A stretch of DNA of 64,000 nt from Marsupella aquatica (GCA_973895155.1 OZ316891.1:4650001-4714000), one strand, 5' to 3'; positions 10,714 through 22,940 are shown, counted from the stretch's first letter. Notes: generated by a model not told the origin, from the letters alone. Numbers and translations: made by a program.

Positions 10714-13700
10714 CTACTTGTGATACAATTGCAAAACCTGCAATACATCACGGTGTCTAGAGAAACTCTCCAAAGGAATCACTTTGGTAAATGCGTCAGC
10801 CGGGTTGAGTTTACCATCAATCTTGACTAGCTCAAATAAATTATCAGACACAGCCTGCCTGATAAAATGGTACCTGACGTCAATGTGCTTCACTCTGCTG
10901 TCCATCACCTGGTTCACAGCAAGGTGGAGCGCACTTTGACTATCACAATGGAGCTTCACATTCCCCTGTGGCAATCCCATTTCAGTGATAAGTCTATCCA
11001 ACCAAATCGCTTCCTTTGCTGCTTCCGCAGCTGCAACATACTCCGCTTCTGTAGTAGACTGAGCAATACACTTCTGCAAAGTAGACCTCCAACTTATGCA
11101 TCCACCGCCAAGTGTGAACACGTATCCTGTTGTTGATCTCCTTCGGTCCAAATCTTGTCCATAGTCAGAATCTACATAGCCAATCAATGATCTAGCATTC
11201 TTTGCATTCGCATCAAATAAAAGACCATGATCCACGGTACCCTTCAAGTACCTGATAATCCACTTCACTGCTTCCCAGTCTACCTTCCTTGGATTCGACA
11301 TGTACCTGCTCACCTTGCCCATAGCCATGGCAAGATCAGGTCTAGTGCAAGTCATCAAATACATGAGACTCCCCACTGCCTTGTCATACGGAACCTTTGA
11401 CATCAACCCCTTCTCTGTGTCATCCGTAGGACAGAACGCTGATGATAACTTGAAGTGTGGAGCCAACGGGGTACTTACTGGCTTGCTATTCCCCATGTTG
11501 AACCTTGCAATTACCTTCCTCGCATAACTGCTCTGCGTCAACCATAGCTTGCCAGCCTCCAAGTCCCTAGTGATCTCCATACCCAAAATCCTCTTAGCTG
11601 GCCCTAAGTCCTTCATCTTAAACTCTGCACTAAGCAGTGCCTTGAGCTTAACAATCTCAGACCTATCCTTGGCTGCAATTAGCATATCATCCACATAAAG
11701 TACTAAAACAATGAACCCAAAGACAACATTCTTTACCGGTTTCAAATACACACAAGGGTCAAATACACTTCTGTGAAAACCTTGTGACCGAATCCAATCG
11801 TCAAACCGCTTGTTCCACTGTCTTGGTGACTGCTTCAACCCATACAAGGATTTCAGCAATCTGCAAACCAATTCCTCCTGTCCTCTCTTCACAAAACCTA
11901 GCGGTTGTCTCATGAAGATCACCTCTTCCAATGTGCCATAGAGGAAAGCTGTGACAACATCAATCTGATCTAGTAGCAGACCAAACATTACAACAAGTAC
12001 ACACAATAGTCGTATTGTAGAGTACTTAGCAACTGGTGAGAAGACCTCATTGTAATCCACACCTTTCTCTTGTGTGAATCCCTTTGCTACCAATCTAGCC
12101 TTGTAGACCTTCGATCCACCTCCTATGGAATTATCCTTCAGCTTGTAAATCCACTTGCTGTCCACCACTTGCTGACCCTTAGGCAGCTTAACAAGCTCCC
12201 AAGTTTTGTTGTCCTTTAGTGACTGCATCTCCGTTTGCATTGCTGCAGTCCACTTCTGCTTCTCCTTTGAAGCACTTGCCTCATGAAATGAAGAAGGTTC
12301 CCATTCTTCCAAAATTAACGCATCACCCTCATCATCAGCTGTAAAATCATCCTCTTGCAGTTGAGATGAATCAACCCACTGTCCATACCTTGGTGGAACG
12401 CGTACAGTGCAACCAGATGTTCTTCTAGCCGATGACTCCGGTTGATCTGCGTGTGCTGGTACAATTTTAAGCTCAACAGCATCCACTTGCTGCTCACCAG
12501 CATCAACAAACTCCTCTGGTTCCTCTGGCACAGGAACCAGCTCCATAATTGGAGCAACTCCTTCTCTCCGGTCATGCACCTCATAACCAATCTCCCCCTC
12601 AACGAGATCCAGGATAGGAGATTTTCCTTTGTCAGTATGGGAGACCTGAGTATTCTCCCCCTCCTTCAATAATCTGGATTCATTGAAGGAAACATCCCTA
12701 CTGACAACGAGCTTACAGGCAATAGGATCCCATAGCCTATAGGCTTTCACACCACTCTGGTACCCAAGAAAAACACATTTCCTGGAGGTAGGATCCAACT
12801 TGGTCCTATTCTGCTTCGGTGTGAGAGCATATGCATCACTTCCAAAAACTACCAAGCCATGATAGTCTGCTTGCCGCTTATAGCGCATCTCAAACGGCGT
12901 TTTGAAATTGATAGCACTAGAAGGAGAAAGATTTACCAAATAAGTTGCGGTATTGACAGCTTCTGCCCAAAATTCTTGTGGTAAACCTGATTGGCTCAAC
13001 ATACTCCATGACCGCTCCAACAGTGTCCGATTGAGCCTCTCAGCGACACCATTCTGCTGCGGAGTATAAACTGTGGTGAGATGGCGAGTTATCCCCTGTT
13101 CTGAACAGTACTCTTCAAATTCCATTGAAGTGTACTCCCCGACGTTGTCTGACCTCAGACTCTTCACCCTTGTATCCAAACACTTGATCGTGTTTCCAGT
13201 CTGATTCTCCACCTGGGCCTTCCACTACTTAAAAATGGACAAGACATCAGACTTATGCGTCATGAAATAAATCCACACAAATCTTGAGTAATCATCAATA
13301 AATGATACATAGTACAACTTTCCAGAGTGTGAGGGAGTCGGGGATGGACCCCACACGTCACTATGTATGTACTCAAGAACCGCTTTGGAACGATGAGTTC
13401 CAACACCAAAAGCACGACGATGCTGCTTTCCAAGAATGCAATGCTCACAAAACTCTAATTTACAAGATTGCAAATCAGAAATGAGTCCATTCTTCCGTAA
13501 GATAGCCAAACCCTTCTCACTCATGTGGCCTAGCCGTGAATGCCACAGTTGAGTCATCTCCTCGTGAGACTTGGTTACATTGGCCTCTCCACATATAGTA
13601 TTGCCCTGTAACACATACAAATTCTTTTGTCTACTCCCCTTCAAAATCACTGTCTCTCCCGACCTGACTTGAAGTTCACCATCAATAACGCTCCATTGAT

Positions 13701-13986
13701 GATCATTTGAATCCAACACACCGAGTGAAATCAGATTTTTACGCATGCCAGGTACATACCTGACTCCGGACACTGTGCACACAGCGCCATCAAACATTTG
13801 AATCTTCACAGACCCAATTCCCTCAATTTGACAGGAGTGATCATTTCCCATCAGAACTGAACCGTTTGAAACAGAGTAAGAACTAAAAAACTCACGAATG
13901 TAACAAATATGAAAAGAGCAAGCACAATCAAGAATCCACACATCATCTGCTCTCCTAGATGACGTGCACAGGGCATACCCCCGACT
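10714..13986 (-). pseudogene. copia pol polyprotein (protease, integrase, RT, RNase H), one in-frame TAG
   Basis: Continues in the same frame as gag after its TGA. From 13941 leftwards: a protease with WILDCACSFHI where copia proteases have the catalytic Asp-Ser-Gly; the gag-pre-integrase block LWHSRLGHMS with the following Cys pair; and the integrase core with HSDVWGP, SDNVGEY (usual family form DNGGEY) and the third acidic residue in NGVAER. TAG at 13225-13227 sits where relatives have Lys, in the middle of the integrase. After it come RT with the YVDD box (VLYVDDMLIAAKD) and RNase H with STTEAEYVA, ending at 10714. RT and RNase H look intact over ~830 codons. The Asp is kept in the protease, but the Ser-to-Cys and Gly-to-Ala changes are unusual. 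Confidence 0.9.
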
Positions 13987-15015
13987 TCATAAAACATACT
14001 CATCATTGAGTAAATCAGCTTCTCCATCAGCCCTAGCCACATTTGCCGATGAAGTTTCTGCTGCCTTTCCCTTACAGTCTCGCTTGAAGTGTCCAACTTG
14101 GTTGCACTTCCAACATGTCACCTGCCTCCTCTGAGGGGATTTACCCTTGGACTTAGATCTGGATTTAGATCTAAACTGGGTTCTACGGTCCCCAGTTGGT
14201 CGCTGCATACTCCTCCCATGGTTAACATTGAGGGCAGCACCAGATGATGAAGGCTGTGACGTGATGTGCATCTTCTGCTGAAGATCATCACTAAGCAGAG
14301 AACTTACCACGTCATTGTATGAAATGGTATCCCTATCACGATGCAACAACACTCGTGATAGGGACTGGTAAGATGGAGGCAATGAACTAAGAAGCTGCAG
14401 AGCCTTCGTCTCATCATTCAAAGTCTCCCCAAGGTTTTCCAAGTGAACGACCATGTCGTTGAAAGCATCCACATGGTCTTGCAACTTCGTACCAGATTCC
14501 TTCATCCTGAAACTCATCAGTTTGTAGGAAGTGTAGAGTCGGTTTGACAACTCCTTGCGGTGATACTTGCTCTGCAATTCCGCAAACAAGGACATGCAAT
14601 CTTTATGTGCACCCAACTGCTTGATGATGGGAGGCATGAGATAGAGTGTAACACACCATACTCCCTGCTCCCATTGTTTCTCATCAACATCGTCTTCACG
14701 AGGGCTCAGCAGTTGGCCCATCCCTGACGCATAGAGCACTCCCTTCACTTGCTTCTCCCATAGCAAGTAGTCAGAGCGCCCATCATATTTTGTCACTTCA
14801 TACTTGGGTCCCCCAAGCTTGAAAGTCCTCATCTTCTTCTTTGGCACTACCGTGAGCTCCGGTAGTAGTACTGCTTCCTCCACCACACGCCGCACCGGTG
14901 ATGGTATCGGTGTCACGTGCTCTTCCTCCTGCTCCTCTCTCTGCCCCTGAAACCTCCGCGGTGATCCTCGTGCTTCAAGTTCCACGTCTTCAAAAAACTC
15001 CTCCGAATCACTCAT
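13987..15015 (-). CDS. copia gag (capsid/nucleocapsid)
   Basis: 342 aa, beginning MSDSEEFFEDVELEARG. The UBN2-type gag region covers roughly residues 70-240 (YDGRSDYLLWEKQVKGVLYA onward), followed by a basic Arg/Ser/Lys stretch and a CCHC zinc knuckle (CWKCNQVGHFKRDC, residues 301-314). It packages the element RNA in virus-like particles. The frame ends at TGA 13987-13989 and protease coding resumes in the same frame with no shift, so the stop could be a readthrough site or a mutation. The base after the stop is A (TGA AGT), not the strong CARYYA readthrough context. Confidence 0.9.
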   Translation of the reverse strand: MSDSEEFFEDVELEARGSPRRFQGQREEQEEEHVTPIPSPVRRVVEEAVLLPELTVVPKKKMRTFKLGGPKYEVTKYDGRSDYLLWEKQVKGVLYASGMGQLLSPREDDVDEKQWEQGVWCVTLYLMPPIIKQLGAHKDCMSLFAELQSKYHRKELSNRLYTSYKLMSFRMKESGTKLQDHVDAFNDMVVHLENLGETLNDETKALQLLSSLPPSYQSLSRVLLHRDRDTISYNDVVSSLLSDDLQQKMHITSQPSSSGAALNVNHGRSMQRPTGDRRTQFRSKSRSKSKGKSPQRRQVTCWKCNQVGHFKRDCKGKAAETSSANVARADGEADLLNDEYVL

Positions 15016-16155
15016 ATGAGAAAATCACAAAAAATGTTGTTTTTCACAACTTCTCAAAAAACTCGAAACTAAACACCGCCGCGTAGCCCACAAAGCTAGG
15101 AGTCCAATACTGAAAACCGAAATCAAAATCAAAATTTGACGGAAAAGTTATTCAAATTTCGGTCGAGGTGGGTAAAACCTTGGGAAACTCCCCCGTTTTG
15201 ACCACCTCAGGGAATAACCGAAATACCAAGTACAACCCATTGTCGGAATTGCGATATGATCGGTGCGTTGCGTTGCCAACTTCAATGGCTACGACCTCGC
15301 CGAAAAATAACCAAAAAAGTTACCGTTCGGCGGATGAAATCTTTGTCGGACGGTCAAAAAATAGCTCTCTGGTTTTTTGGAATATTCTATGACCCTTGTA
15401 CAGGCCCTGTGGGAATTTTGGAAGAACAATCGAGGGGCTGACATGTGTCCTCGAACCCCCAAAACCCCCTACCACCCTTCGTCGTCGAAATCTGGTCGCG
15501 CGCGCAGAAAATACACACGGCAGAATGTACCCCTCGACACCAAACGCAAGATATCTCACTCGGGTTTTGATGAAATCAAGATCCGATTTCAGATTTGGAA
15601 ACTAGACTCCGAGGCGATGAAGATCGATATAAGAAGCACCCAAAACGAGGAAAGAACGAGGGAGAAAAAAATTGGTAAAGATGACAGATTTCTCTCAATT
15701 GCCATAGCCAATTTTGAATCAGTTTTTCAAAGAGAAAAAAATGGTACCTTGTCAACAACGAATGTTGATCAATTGCACTTGGTGCCGTCACCAAGTCCAA
15801 CAAGGTAATTGATTTTGCTTAGCCTTCCTCTTTGGATCAAAGAGCCAATCCCGGACTCAAAAACAATCGTCTTGCCTCAATCTCTCCGTTGAGTCAAAAC
15901 ACTTGACGCTTCTCCCTCCGAGTCGATTGCCAACTTTCTTCACAAAATCCAGAACGACGAAAACTTAGATCTCTTTGCACCACGAGCTCCGTTCAATGAT
16001 TTCTTCACACCGTTAGAAAGCTCTTGCCCTGATCTATCCGTTGAGCCCATAAACTCCAAGTTCCATGCGATGGAACTCTGGAAAATCCACCAACACTCAA
16101 CGCTGGAAAAACCGTCATGAAATCCCGTCACGAACACACATCACCTCCCAAGCAT
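15016..16155 (-). other. copia 5' untranslated leader
   Basis: About 1.1 kb between the primer site and gag, long for copia. Only overlapping short ORFs without domains are present. Function, possibly packaging or dimerisation, is unknown. Confidence 0.6.
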
Positions 16156-16167
16156 GCTCTGATACCA
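16156..16167 (-). other. Primer binding site, tRNA-iMet type
   Basis: The minus strand reads TGGTATCAGAGC two bases after the 5' LTR. This is the classic plant retroelement site complementary to the 3' end of initiator methionine tRNA. Confidence 0.95.
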
Positions 16168-16169
16168 AT

Positions 16170-16554
16170 TGTTGAGCATAGACGACGATTGCAACGGCAA
16201 GCCCCTGAACCATCCAACGCACAATAGTCGACACAAGAGATACGTGGTTCACCTCCTTGAGGCTACGTCCACGGGAACACACAAGAGAGCTTTACTGAAC
16301 TCTAAGCCCGTCGGCTATACCGAGTCTCCACAGTGTAAGCTCTCCCTATCTCTCAAGTGGCTCCATAACAATGAGCCTTGGTTCTACCTCTCCAAGCACA
16401 CATGCCTCTTATGATATAGTGTGCAACTTAGTTGTACCTAACCACATAGTTGTACCTAATCACGTAGTTGTACCTAACCACGTAGTTGTACCAACCCACG
16501 TTGTTGTACCAACCACGTCATACCTAACCTAGACGTAAGAGTAAATACCCAACA
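16170..16554 (-). repeat. 5' LTR of the copia element
   Basis: 385 bp, TG...CA, identical to the 3' LTR. It provides the promoter for the minus-strand transcript. Confidence 0.95.
16408..16535 (-). promoter_or_regulatory. U3 array of AC-type (MYB) boxes plus TATA-like box
   Basis: About five tandem ~18-bp units near the start of U3, of the form GTAGTTGTACCTAACCAC on the plus strand. They contain ACCTAAC (AC-III type) and ACCAACC (AC-II type) cores, which are known plant R2R3-MYB targets. On the transcribed strand they are followed by a TATA-like CTATATCAT (16410-16419). The layout suggests a stress- or phenylpropanoid-MYB-driven promoter, comparable with the MYB-bound repeats described for tobacco Tto1. 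The motifs are seen; the regulation is inferred. Confidence 0.65.
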
Positions 16555-16936
16555 GGAGATTGGATCAATTTGACGTGGTTTATGTTCCAGCTATTGGACT
16601 TTGATTCAGCCACGGTTGTTCCTGTGCCTCCCCAGTGATTGAACCACTTACCTTGTGTACCAAAGACAACATCGGCGGCTTCCTGTCCCGCGCTTTCGGT
16701 GAGTCGGTGCAGGCAGCAAGCGAGTGTTTACAAACGAGACTTCCGGTAAGGTAACGGTAAGGTCTGCAAGATTTTAGCAACTTTCATGAAACTTGCATAT
16801 TGTCTTTTCACCCGGTTCCCCTTGTCAGTAGTAGAATTTGTTCTTTATGTTGACTTCTTGAGCCCAGGTAAGGCCATCGTAAGGAGCTCCATCATGTAAT
16901 TTACTGCATGTATTTACTCTCTCTCTCTATCTCACA

Positions 16937-18145
16937 ATGAAGGTCTCCATGGAAGAAGGACGGTATGAAGGTTTCACGATTTATGATAGGGTTGACGATA
17001 GCAGTGACAGTAATACTGATGAAGAATCATCACTCAACCTGGAGATTGACCTCATTCTCATTATGGTGACAGCCATGAGAGCGTACCTCACCATGATTGA
17101 GTCATTTGAGCCAATTGAGCTGTCCCAGGAGAACCAGAGCTTAGTCATTCACAATCTACCCGTGAATGACCTGTTAGGGAGGCACATTGAACATTCCCAA
17201 CAGTTCAAAGACATCACAAACTTAATAGTTCAGGAATTTGAAGAGCTTTGTCGTTTAGTGTGTCCAATCATTCAGTCGATTGCAAGGTCAACAGGCAGAC
17301 TCCATACTATTTCTGGTCGCCCTTGTAAGCTTTCTCCCGAGCAAAGATTGATGAGCTTTGTCCTTTATTTGAAGCATGACAACACTGTTAACTTTGATGC
17401 CAGCCGATGGAACTGGTGTAGAGCAGCAATTTGCAACGATGCTCTTTTTGTGGCAACCTGTGTGAATGAGGCAATATCTGGTGAGATAAAGTGGCCTTCT
17501 GCTGAACAGAGGAGAGCTTTGGGCCAAACAATTCCTCAATTGCCTGGGTGCATAGGGATAGTTGACGGTACACTTGTGAAGATCAGGAGGCCATATGAGA
17601 ATCCTCAACACAGGAGGTATTTTCAAGGGAGAAAAAAAATGTACTGTATGAATTCATCCGTGGTGGTTGACCATAATGGACTGTTTATTTTCATTGATCC
17701 AGGATACCCTGGTTCATACCATGATTGTACCATTCTCCAGAATTCTTGGTTGGATTCTAATTCCAGGGACTTGTTTGTCAACACTCCACAGTACTATGAG
17801 TATATGTTGGGAGACTCGGGGTACAAAGGCATGGAACATTTTATATTGCGGGGTTATAGCAGGACAGAGATCAGGGTGATGCGATTACCTCCTGGGACGG
17901 TGCGAACCTTTAACAAAATGCATGCTGGTTACAGAGTACAAGTAGAATGGGGCATTGGTGGGCTGAAAATGAAGTGGCGCCGCCTACAAAAAAGGTGGGA
18001 TTTGCATAGGTCCAGGTTCAAGACAATGTTCACCTCTGCTGCACTGTTAACTAATTTCATCCACAGGCGAAGAAGAAACATGGATATACAAATCATAGGC
18101 CCTAGGGGCCATGCGAGAGACAGAGGTTGGGCTAGGGACTATTGA
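16937..18145 (+). CDS. PIF/Harbinger transposase (DDE_Tnp_4, HARBI1-like)
   Basis: 402 aa, uninterrupted. The DDE nuclease domain spans about residues 200-375: GIVDGT (first Asp), PGSYHD, LGDSGY (second Asp) and the Glu in VEWGIGGLKMKWR, in the order typical of HARBI1-like transposases. The N-terminal ~120 residues are acidic and less conserved. The start ATG at 16937 is followed by a second ATG at codon 5, and either could be used. No terminal inverted repeats or TWA duplications were identified. A partner-type ORF lies convergently at 20274-21305. The gene starts 380 bp from the copia insertion. Active or domesticated status is undetermined; integrity is by inspection. Confidence 0.9.
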   Translation: MKVSMEEGRYEGFTIYDRVDDSSDSNTDEESSLNLEIDLILIMVTAMRAYLTMIESFEPIELSQENQSLVIHNLPVNDLLGRHIEHSQQFKDITNLIVQEFEELCRLVCPIIQSIARSTGRLHTISGRPCKLSPEQRLMSFVLYLKHDNTVNFDASRWNWCRAAICNDALFVATCVNEAISGEIKWPSAEQRRALGQTIPQLPGCIGIVDGTLVKIRRPYENPQHRRYFQGRKKMYCMNSSVVVDHNGLFIFIDPGYPGSYHDCTILQNSWLDSNSRDLFVNTPQYYEYMLGDSGYKGMEHFILRGYSRTEIRVMRLPPGTVRTFNKMHAGYRVQVEWGIGGLKMKWRRLQKRWDLHRSRFKTMFTSAALLTNFIHRRRRNMDIQIIGPRGHARDRGWARDY

Positions 18146-20273
18146 CAGGTCATCTTTCAGGTAACTTAGTAACACATTTGCATGATTCTACAACTTTGGG
18201 TTTAATTTAGTGTCTTTTGCTTTTGCTACTGCAAGATACAGTGCTTGACATACATGTGCTTGACATTAAATGCCAGGGCCGGGACTGGAGGTTGCACGGA
18301 GTTCACTTCCACGTCAAGGGGAGAGACTAAATAATGTTATGTTCAGAACATAGTGTTGTTGCTTGTTTGGCATCGTAGCCTTTTACATGTTAGATTAGTC
18401 TTCAAAATTTCTGAGTATTCAGGAACTACGGTTTCTCAAATCAATTGTAATTTTATGTTTCAGAATGTCTATGCTTGATCCAATGAGTAAGAGTGACTTA
18501 TTGTAGTGAAATTCTTTTATTGTTACTGAAGTTATCTTAGAAAGGGTCCCAAATCCTTCTTGGTCTCAAATGATTGAGGTTGTACACCAAAGTAATCTAC
18601 AATGGTCTTCCTTCTCCTAGAAGTGGACCCTGGCGGACTCAAAACTGAGTAAGGGCTCCTGTGTATTTTTGGTTGAGGGCTCTCCAGTTTTTGGTTGATG
18701 CACATTTTTTGGCCATGGGTCCCAGACTAAACCCAGACTGCCATGAGATTGCCCGTGAATCATATTTGAGACCCCCCTAATGATGGAGCCTGGACTGTGC
18801 AAGACTGAGCAATTCATCATCACAGGTATGATAGAGAGATATATCATTTCTTACATGGGAAGGCCACAACAAGCAAGGTTTTCCACCAATAGTGGCCATT
18901 CCGTTAATAATGGCATGCCTAGGGCACTTTAAACATTTCCAGAACAGATTGAAGAAAAAAGACATGGGCAATTCGCAAGGGAGCCCACTTCTGTCCAAGT
19001 TTATGAGCAGTAGAGCCCTGAAGCTTATGTACCTTACACAAACGAGTTTTTGTGGCAAGATGGAGCCCTATGTTTGAAAGCAACGAAGCCGATTGGTGCA
19101 GATGGGTAGAACATCAGCTGCTTCATTGGCGTGAGCACTTCTGAAGTACCTGATAAGTCGGTGTGACTGCTAGATAGAATAAATGCACAGTCAACACCTG
19201 CCTCCCCTATAAAAAAACATTTCTCCCAATTCTGTTGATGCGGATGAGTCGATCATGGGAGATGTTGTAGGAGAAAAGCATTATTTTACACGAGCTCCAG
19301 TTCTCCACCGCTATATATAGTGCAGTACGAAAGTTTCCACTCCGTCCTATACTCTCGCCTGTACTTTACACTAATAACAAAATCTCCTGTAATTCATGTT
19401 GATAACCTCATGAATGGCAAATCCTGGAGGATTGGAACTGCCAAATCTCCAGACATAAGCCCGGGCATAAGCTTACCGAATCGCTAGAAGTTGACTTGCC
19501 AACACAAATGGGGACGCTTCAATCATGCATGCCACAAACGAGCTCTACCTAATTGAACAAAAGACGAAAATGCTTTTTTTAGTATGTCTTCACCGTGTGT
19601 TGTCGTTGATTTGTCTCCACAACAATGCTGGCTGTTTATTTTTCATTGATGCGAATCGGACACTCGATAAACCCGGGAATTACAGTCACGGCCAGGCTAA
19701 GAATCATATTTATAAACTTTCGGAGTGCAAAGGGATCATGTGTGCATAACCGATGCTCGGACTGCAAAAAGATACGAAATTGAGTGGCCAAACGGCAAGA
19801 GTAAAGTTTAGACTCTCCACTTTGCATTTCTTCTAATCACGGCCACACATAATTATATGCTGAAATATTGCGAGCTTGTTCTTTATTGCAGCCGATGGCC
19901 CTTCAAGATTAAGGTATGCATAGAACGGTCCAAGGAAATCCGTTAAAATAATCTCATACTGTATTACTCTACATAGTTAGGAACTCTAGTGTATTTGGAC
20001 TGCACAGCTCAATCATGCTCAGTTTGTATCAAACAAAGGACTCCAGTGAAGAGGTTTCAACAGAGCAGAGCTAGGCAATTCATATCGATATTATTCAGAA
20101 CTCTCAACCCTGGCAAATGTTTTTGAAGTGAGCCCCATCGTGAGCCAAGGAGAGACTATCTTCCATACTGGAAGGACGTGTAGTGTAAACTTATCTCTAG
20201 AACTTACCTATATTGCTATTTAACAACCAAATACTGATCGACACTTCTCCTTAAACTCGTACTCATTGAGTAG
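18146..20273. other. Spacer between the Harbinger-type genes
   Basis: No gene recognised. GAGGGCTC/AAGGGCTC repeats near 18650-18700 are not clearly inverted with any partner. It may be internal to the transposon. Confidence 0.4.
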
Positions 20274-21305
20274 TCATACATCTCTCTGCTTCTCCAAAAG
20301 TCCAATCTCAACTAGAATGTTCTGCTTGTCTTGAAACACTTTTCTGGAATGTGCCTCCTCACACCTAGCAGTAGATTCAATGCGCCTAGCAGCAGCCTCC
20401 TCAAGTCTGGCTGAAGACTCTTCACGTCTGGCAATGGACTCTTCACGTCTGGCCTCAGCTAATGATGCCTTTATCTCCTCATCTATGCGCTTTGAGGCAG
20501 CATCCACGACCTGCTTCTCTTTGATAGTCTTCACCTCCCCAAGCATTGATGCAATGTCCTCACCAGCCTGCTTGAGTGTCTCCTTTTTAGTGAAATGCCT
20601 ACTTGGTGTAATCTCTTTCTCTGACTATTGTGTTGGAGGACTGAGTGTGCACTTACTTGCTGGTGTTGCTGCCTCAAAAAGCTCTTTGTGTTTTTTAGTT
20701 GCACTCCCGTCCATGCTTCTTTCGCTTACTTGCAACACATTGCGACGCAGGAAGCCATCTGTGTTGTACAATGCTCTCATCTCTGCACCATCCTGTAATT
20801 CGCCACCCTCCTGATTGTTCTCAGCCTCTGGGTTATTTACTCCTGACTGTAGGTCAGTCAATGCCTCTCGCAAATGGATCTTCAGACTCTCTGGTTTGAA
20901 AGCAGACCTGGGGAATTTCTTCTTGTAATCCCTATAAACATTGGTCCATACCTTGTTAGGGATTAGCTGCTTGGCCTTTTTCTTCCTACCCCTACTGAAC
21001 TCCATGAAGTATTTTCTGTAATCCCGAACAAGTGAAGCAACATGATCGTTATCTACAATCAGCCTCGATATCTTGTCGTCTGTGATCTTCTTTGCATGCT
21101 GGTTGCCCACTGACTTGTGTTTGTCAGTGTTTTGCATGCTCCCATTCTCCTTGTCACTAAGCAATTCAACTTCTTCGGCATCAGATTCCTCGTTGCTTGT
21201 TGTACCATCATTGCTGCTAGAGCTCAGTGACAATGGAACTTGTTGTCGAGCATGAATTCCCTTCATCAGGACTTGGTCCTCTGCACACAATAACACATTA
21301 ATCAT
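20274..21305 (-). pseudogene. Harbinger-partner-type ORF (putative DNA-binding plus coiled coil) with one TAG
   Basis: Two open segments, 20625-21305 and 20274-20546, are in the same frame and separated only by TAG at 20625-20627 (after SPPTQ), giving about 343 codons. The first segment has a Ser/Glu-rich start and a basic, Trp/Tyr-containing helical region (about residues 80-155, e.g. NKVWTNVYRDYKKKFP) that could be a divergent DNA-binding fold. The second is an Arg/Glu/Ala coiled coil with repeated ARREES-type heptads. PIF/Harbinger elements carry a Myb-like second ORF needed for transposition, and position next to the transposase suggests this role. No confident family match by eye. The 5' end may lack an upstream exon (ACACAATAACACATTAATC context). 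Confidence 0.55.
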
Positions 21306-22940
21306 GGAATGAGAATCATCAATCTATCAATCATGGAACTAGAGACAATCGGATGTATGGCATTCTGATGACAAGCTAAACGAAAGCCATTTCAATGCCC
21401 CAAAAGTGAGGAGCTAAATGCTTCAGACCTTTCAGATTCATGTTTGCTATAGAGCTCCCTTACCAATTGAAACAACAAGAGAATTGAACTTGCGTAGAGG
21501 AGATTTCCTGACTATTAAATTATATTGTAGCAAGGAATGCCATGGTTGGCAAAATTGAGACGAAGATTATTTTCCATCTTTATGTTTCAACAGAGAATGA
21601 GATACCATCGTTCAAACCAGATTTCTGTCTGTTCAACATTAAAGGAGAAGAGATACCGGCGATATATAAAGTGCTTGAAGTCAATTTAGTTCAATGTGGT
21701 GGGCCTAGGATGAGCTCACCTTTTGTATCTGACCGGAATTACGCCACCAGCTAGTTCAAAAACATGGGGAATGCCAAGTCAAAGTGATATTTGGGCCAGT
21801 CGCATTAGCCCCTCTGAACCCTGAGGGCATTGATTAGTTGTCGTGATCATAATGGTTTTTCGTCCAGGGTAGCATCACCAAGTCTGGCCAAGGTTGCATT
21901 CAAGCTGTCCGGAAGCAGGCTCCACAGCTTGACCCATTGAGCCGACAACGACTCGGTTCTAAGAATTGGAGAAGGCGAACAACAGTGAACTCGAAAATGC
22001 TTGCTAGCCAAGAACACACCTATCTGAAAATATTTGACAATTAACTTGTCCCGACTAACACAAACTGTTCAATACCCCAGACAGTGACATTTTGTGAAGG
22101 GTGCACATCTAGCCACTGTTCACCGAATATTGTTAATTAAGCTTCCTTGGCCAAGCTAGAGTGATTGTAATTCACGTGGATGGAAGCTTAAAAGATAATC
22201 TTCTGATTTTTGATGAGCAATGTTGCAGGGAGGAGGACGACCACTAGAAAGAGAGAACTAACTGCATTGCTCATTAACATCTCAGAATTCTAGCTACTCT
22301 AGAAAAAAGAAGAAGCCCAGGACAATCATACAATTGATGCGCAGCCCAGCAAGACATTAAAACCTCATATTCAAAATGCAACAACGACTCAAATTGTTGT
22401 TTTAATTATCACAGCAATGCACAATTGAAACAAGTTGACATATTGTGGATGAGGGCATGGAGAAGGATTGGGATGACTTGCAGAGCCAACGAGCTAATTG
22501 TACAGCAATGTCAAGTTAATTAATGAATATGGAGAAGCAATGCAGGGCGCATTGGGGTCTCCAGTAGGCGTACAGGATACGTACCTTCTTCCAAGCTCAA
22601 GAAGGATCAGCAGTAATCAAAAGATGAGAGCAGGAAGAGGGGCGATACGGTTGAATGTTTCAAAATGTGCAGTGGGTAAGGCGCAAGGAGAACGATCTGG
22701 ATGACTTGCGCATTTTGCACTACAAGCATAAGTCTGCTCGGTGGCCAACAAGCTGAATCGACAACAATCGCAGGTGGGGGAAGGTGGGGAATTGAAGCAA
22801 TGTAGACCTATTTTGGTCTCCCCTGCTGGAGAATGACAACCAATTCTTGAAGAGTTCGAGCAGCTATAAATCGAGGAATAGAATGGAAGAGAACGGAACG
22901 GAACAAAATGTAAGAAAACTGAATGCATTGACAGACTTGA
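21306..22940. other. Gene-free region
   Basis: Short ORFs on both strands, no domain recognised. Possible remains of the Harbinger element or old host sequence. Confidence 0.35.

Larger units (their letters stand above)
10138..16554 (-). mobile_element. Complete Ty1/copia LTR retrotransposon
   Basis: 6417 bp, transcribed leftwards. Two 385-bp LTRs (10138-10522, 16170-16554) begin TG and end CA and are identical on full reading. The 5-bp target duplication GGAGA flanks it (10133-10137, 16555-16559). Order is LTR, iMet primer site, ~1.1-kb leader, gag, protease, integrase, RT, RNase H, polypurine tract, LTR; integrase before RT defines copia. Identical LTRs mean a very recent insertion. The gag-pol frame nevertheless has two stops (13987-13989 TGA, 13225-13227 TAG), so this copy was either mobilised in trans or mutated at once. 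Confidence 0.95.
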
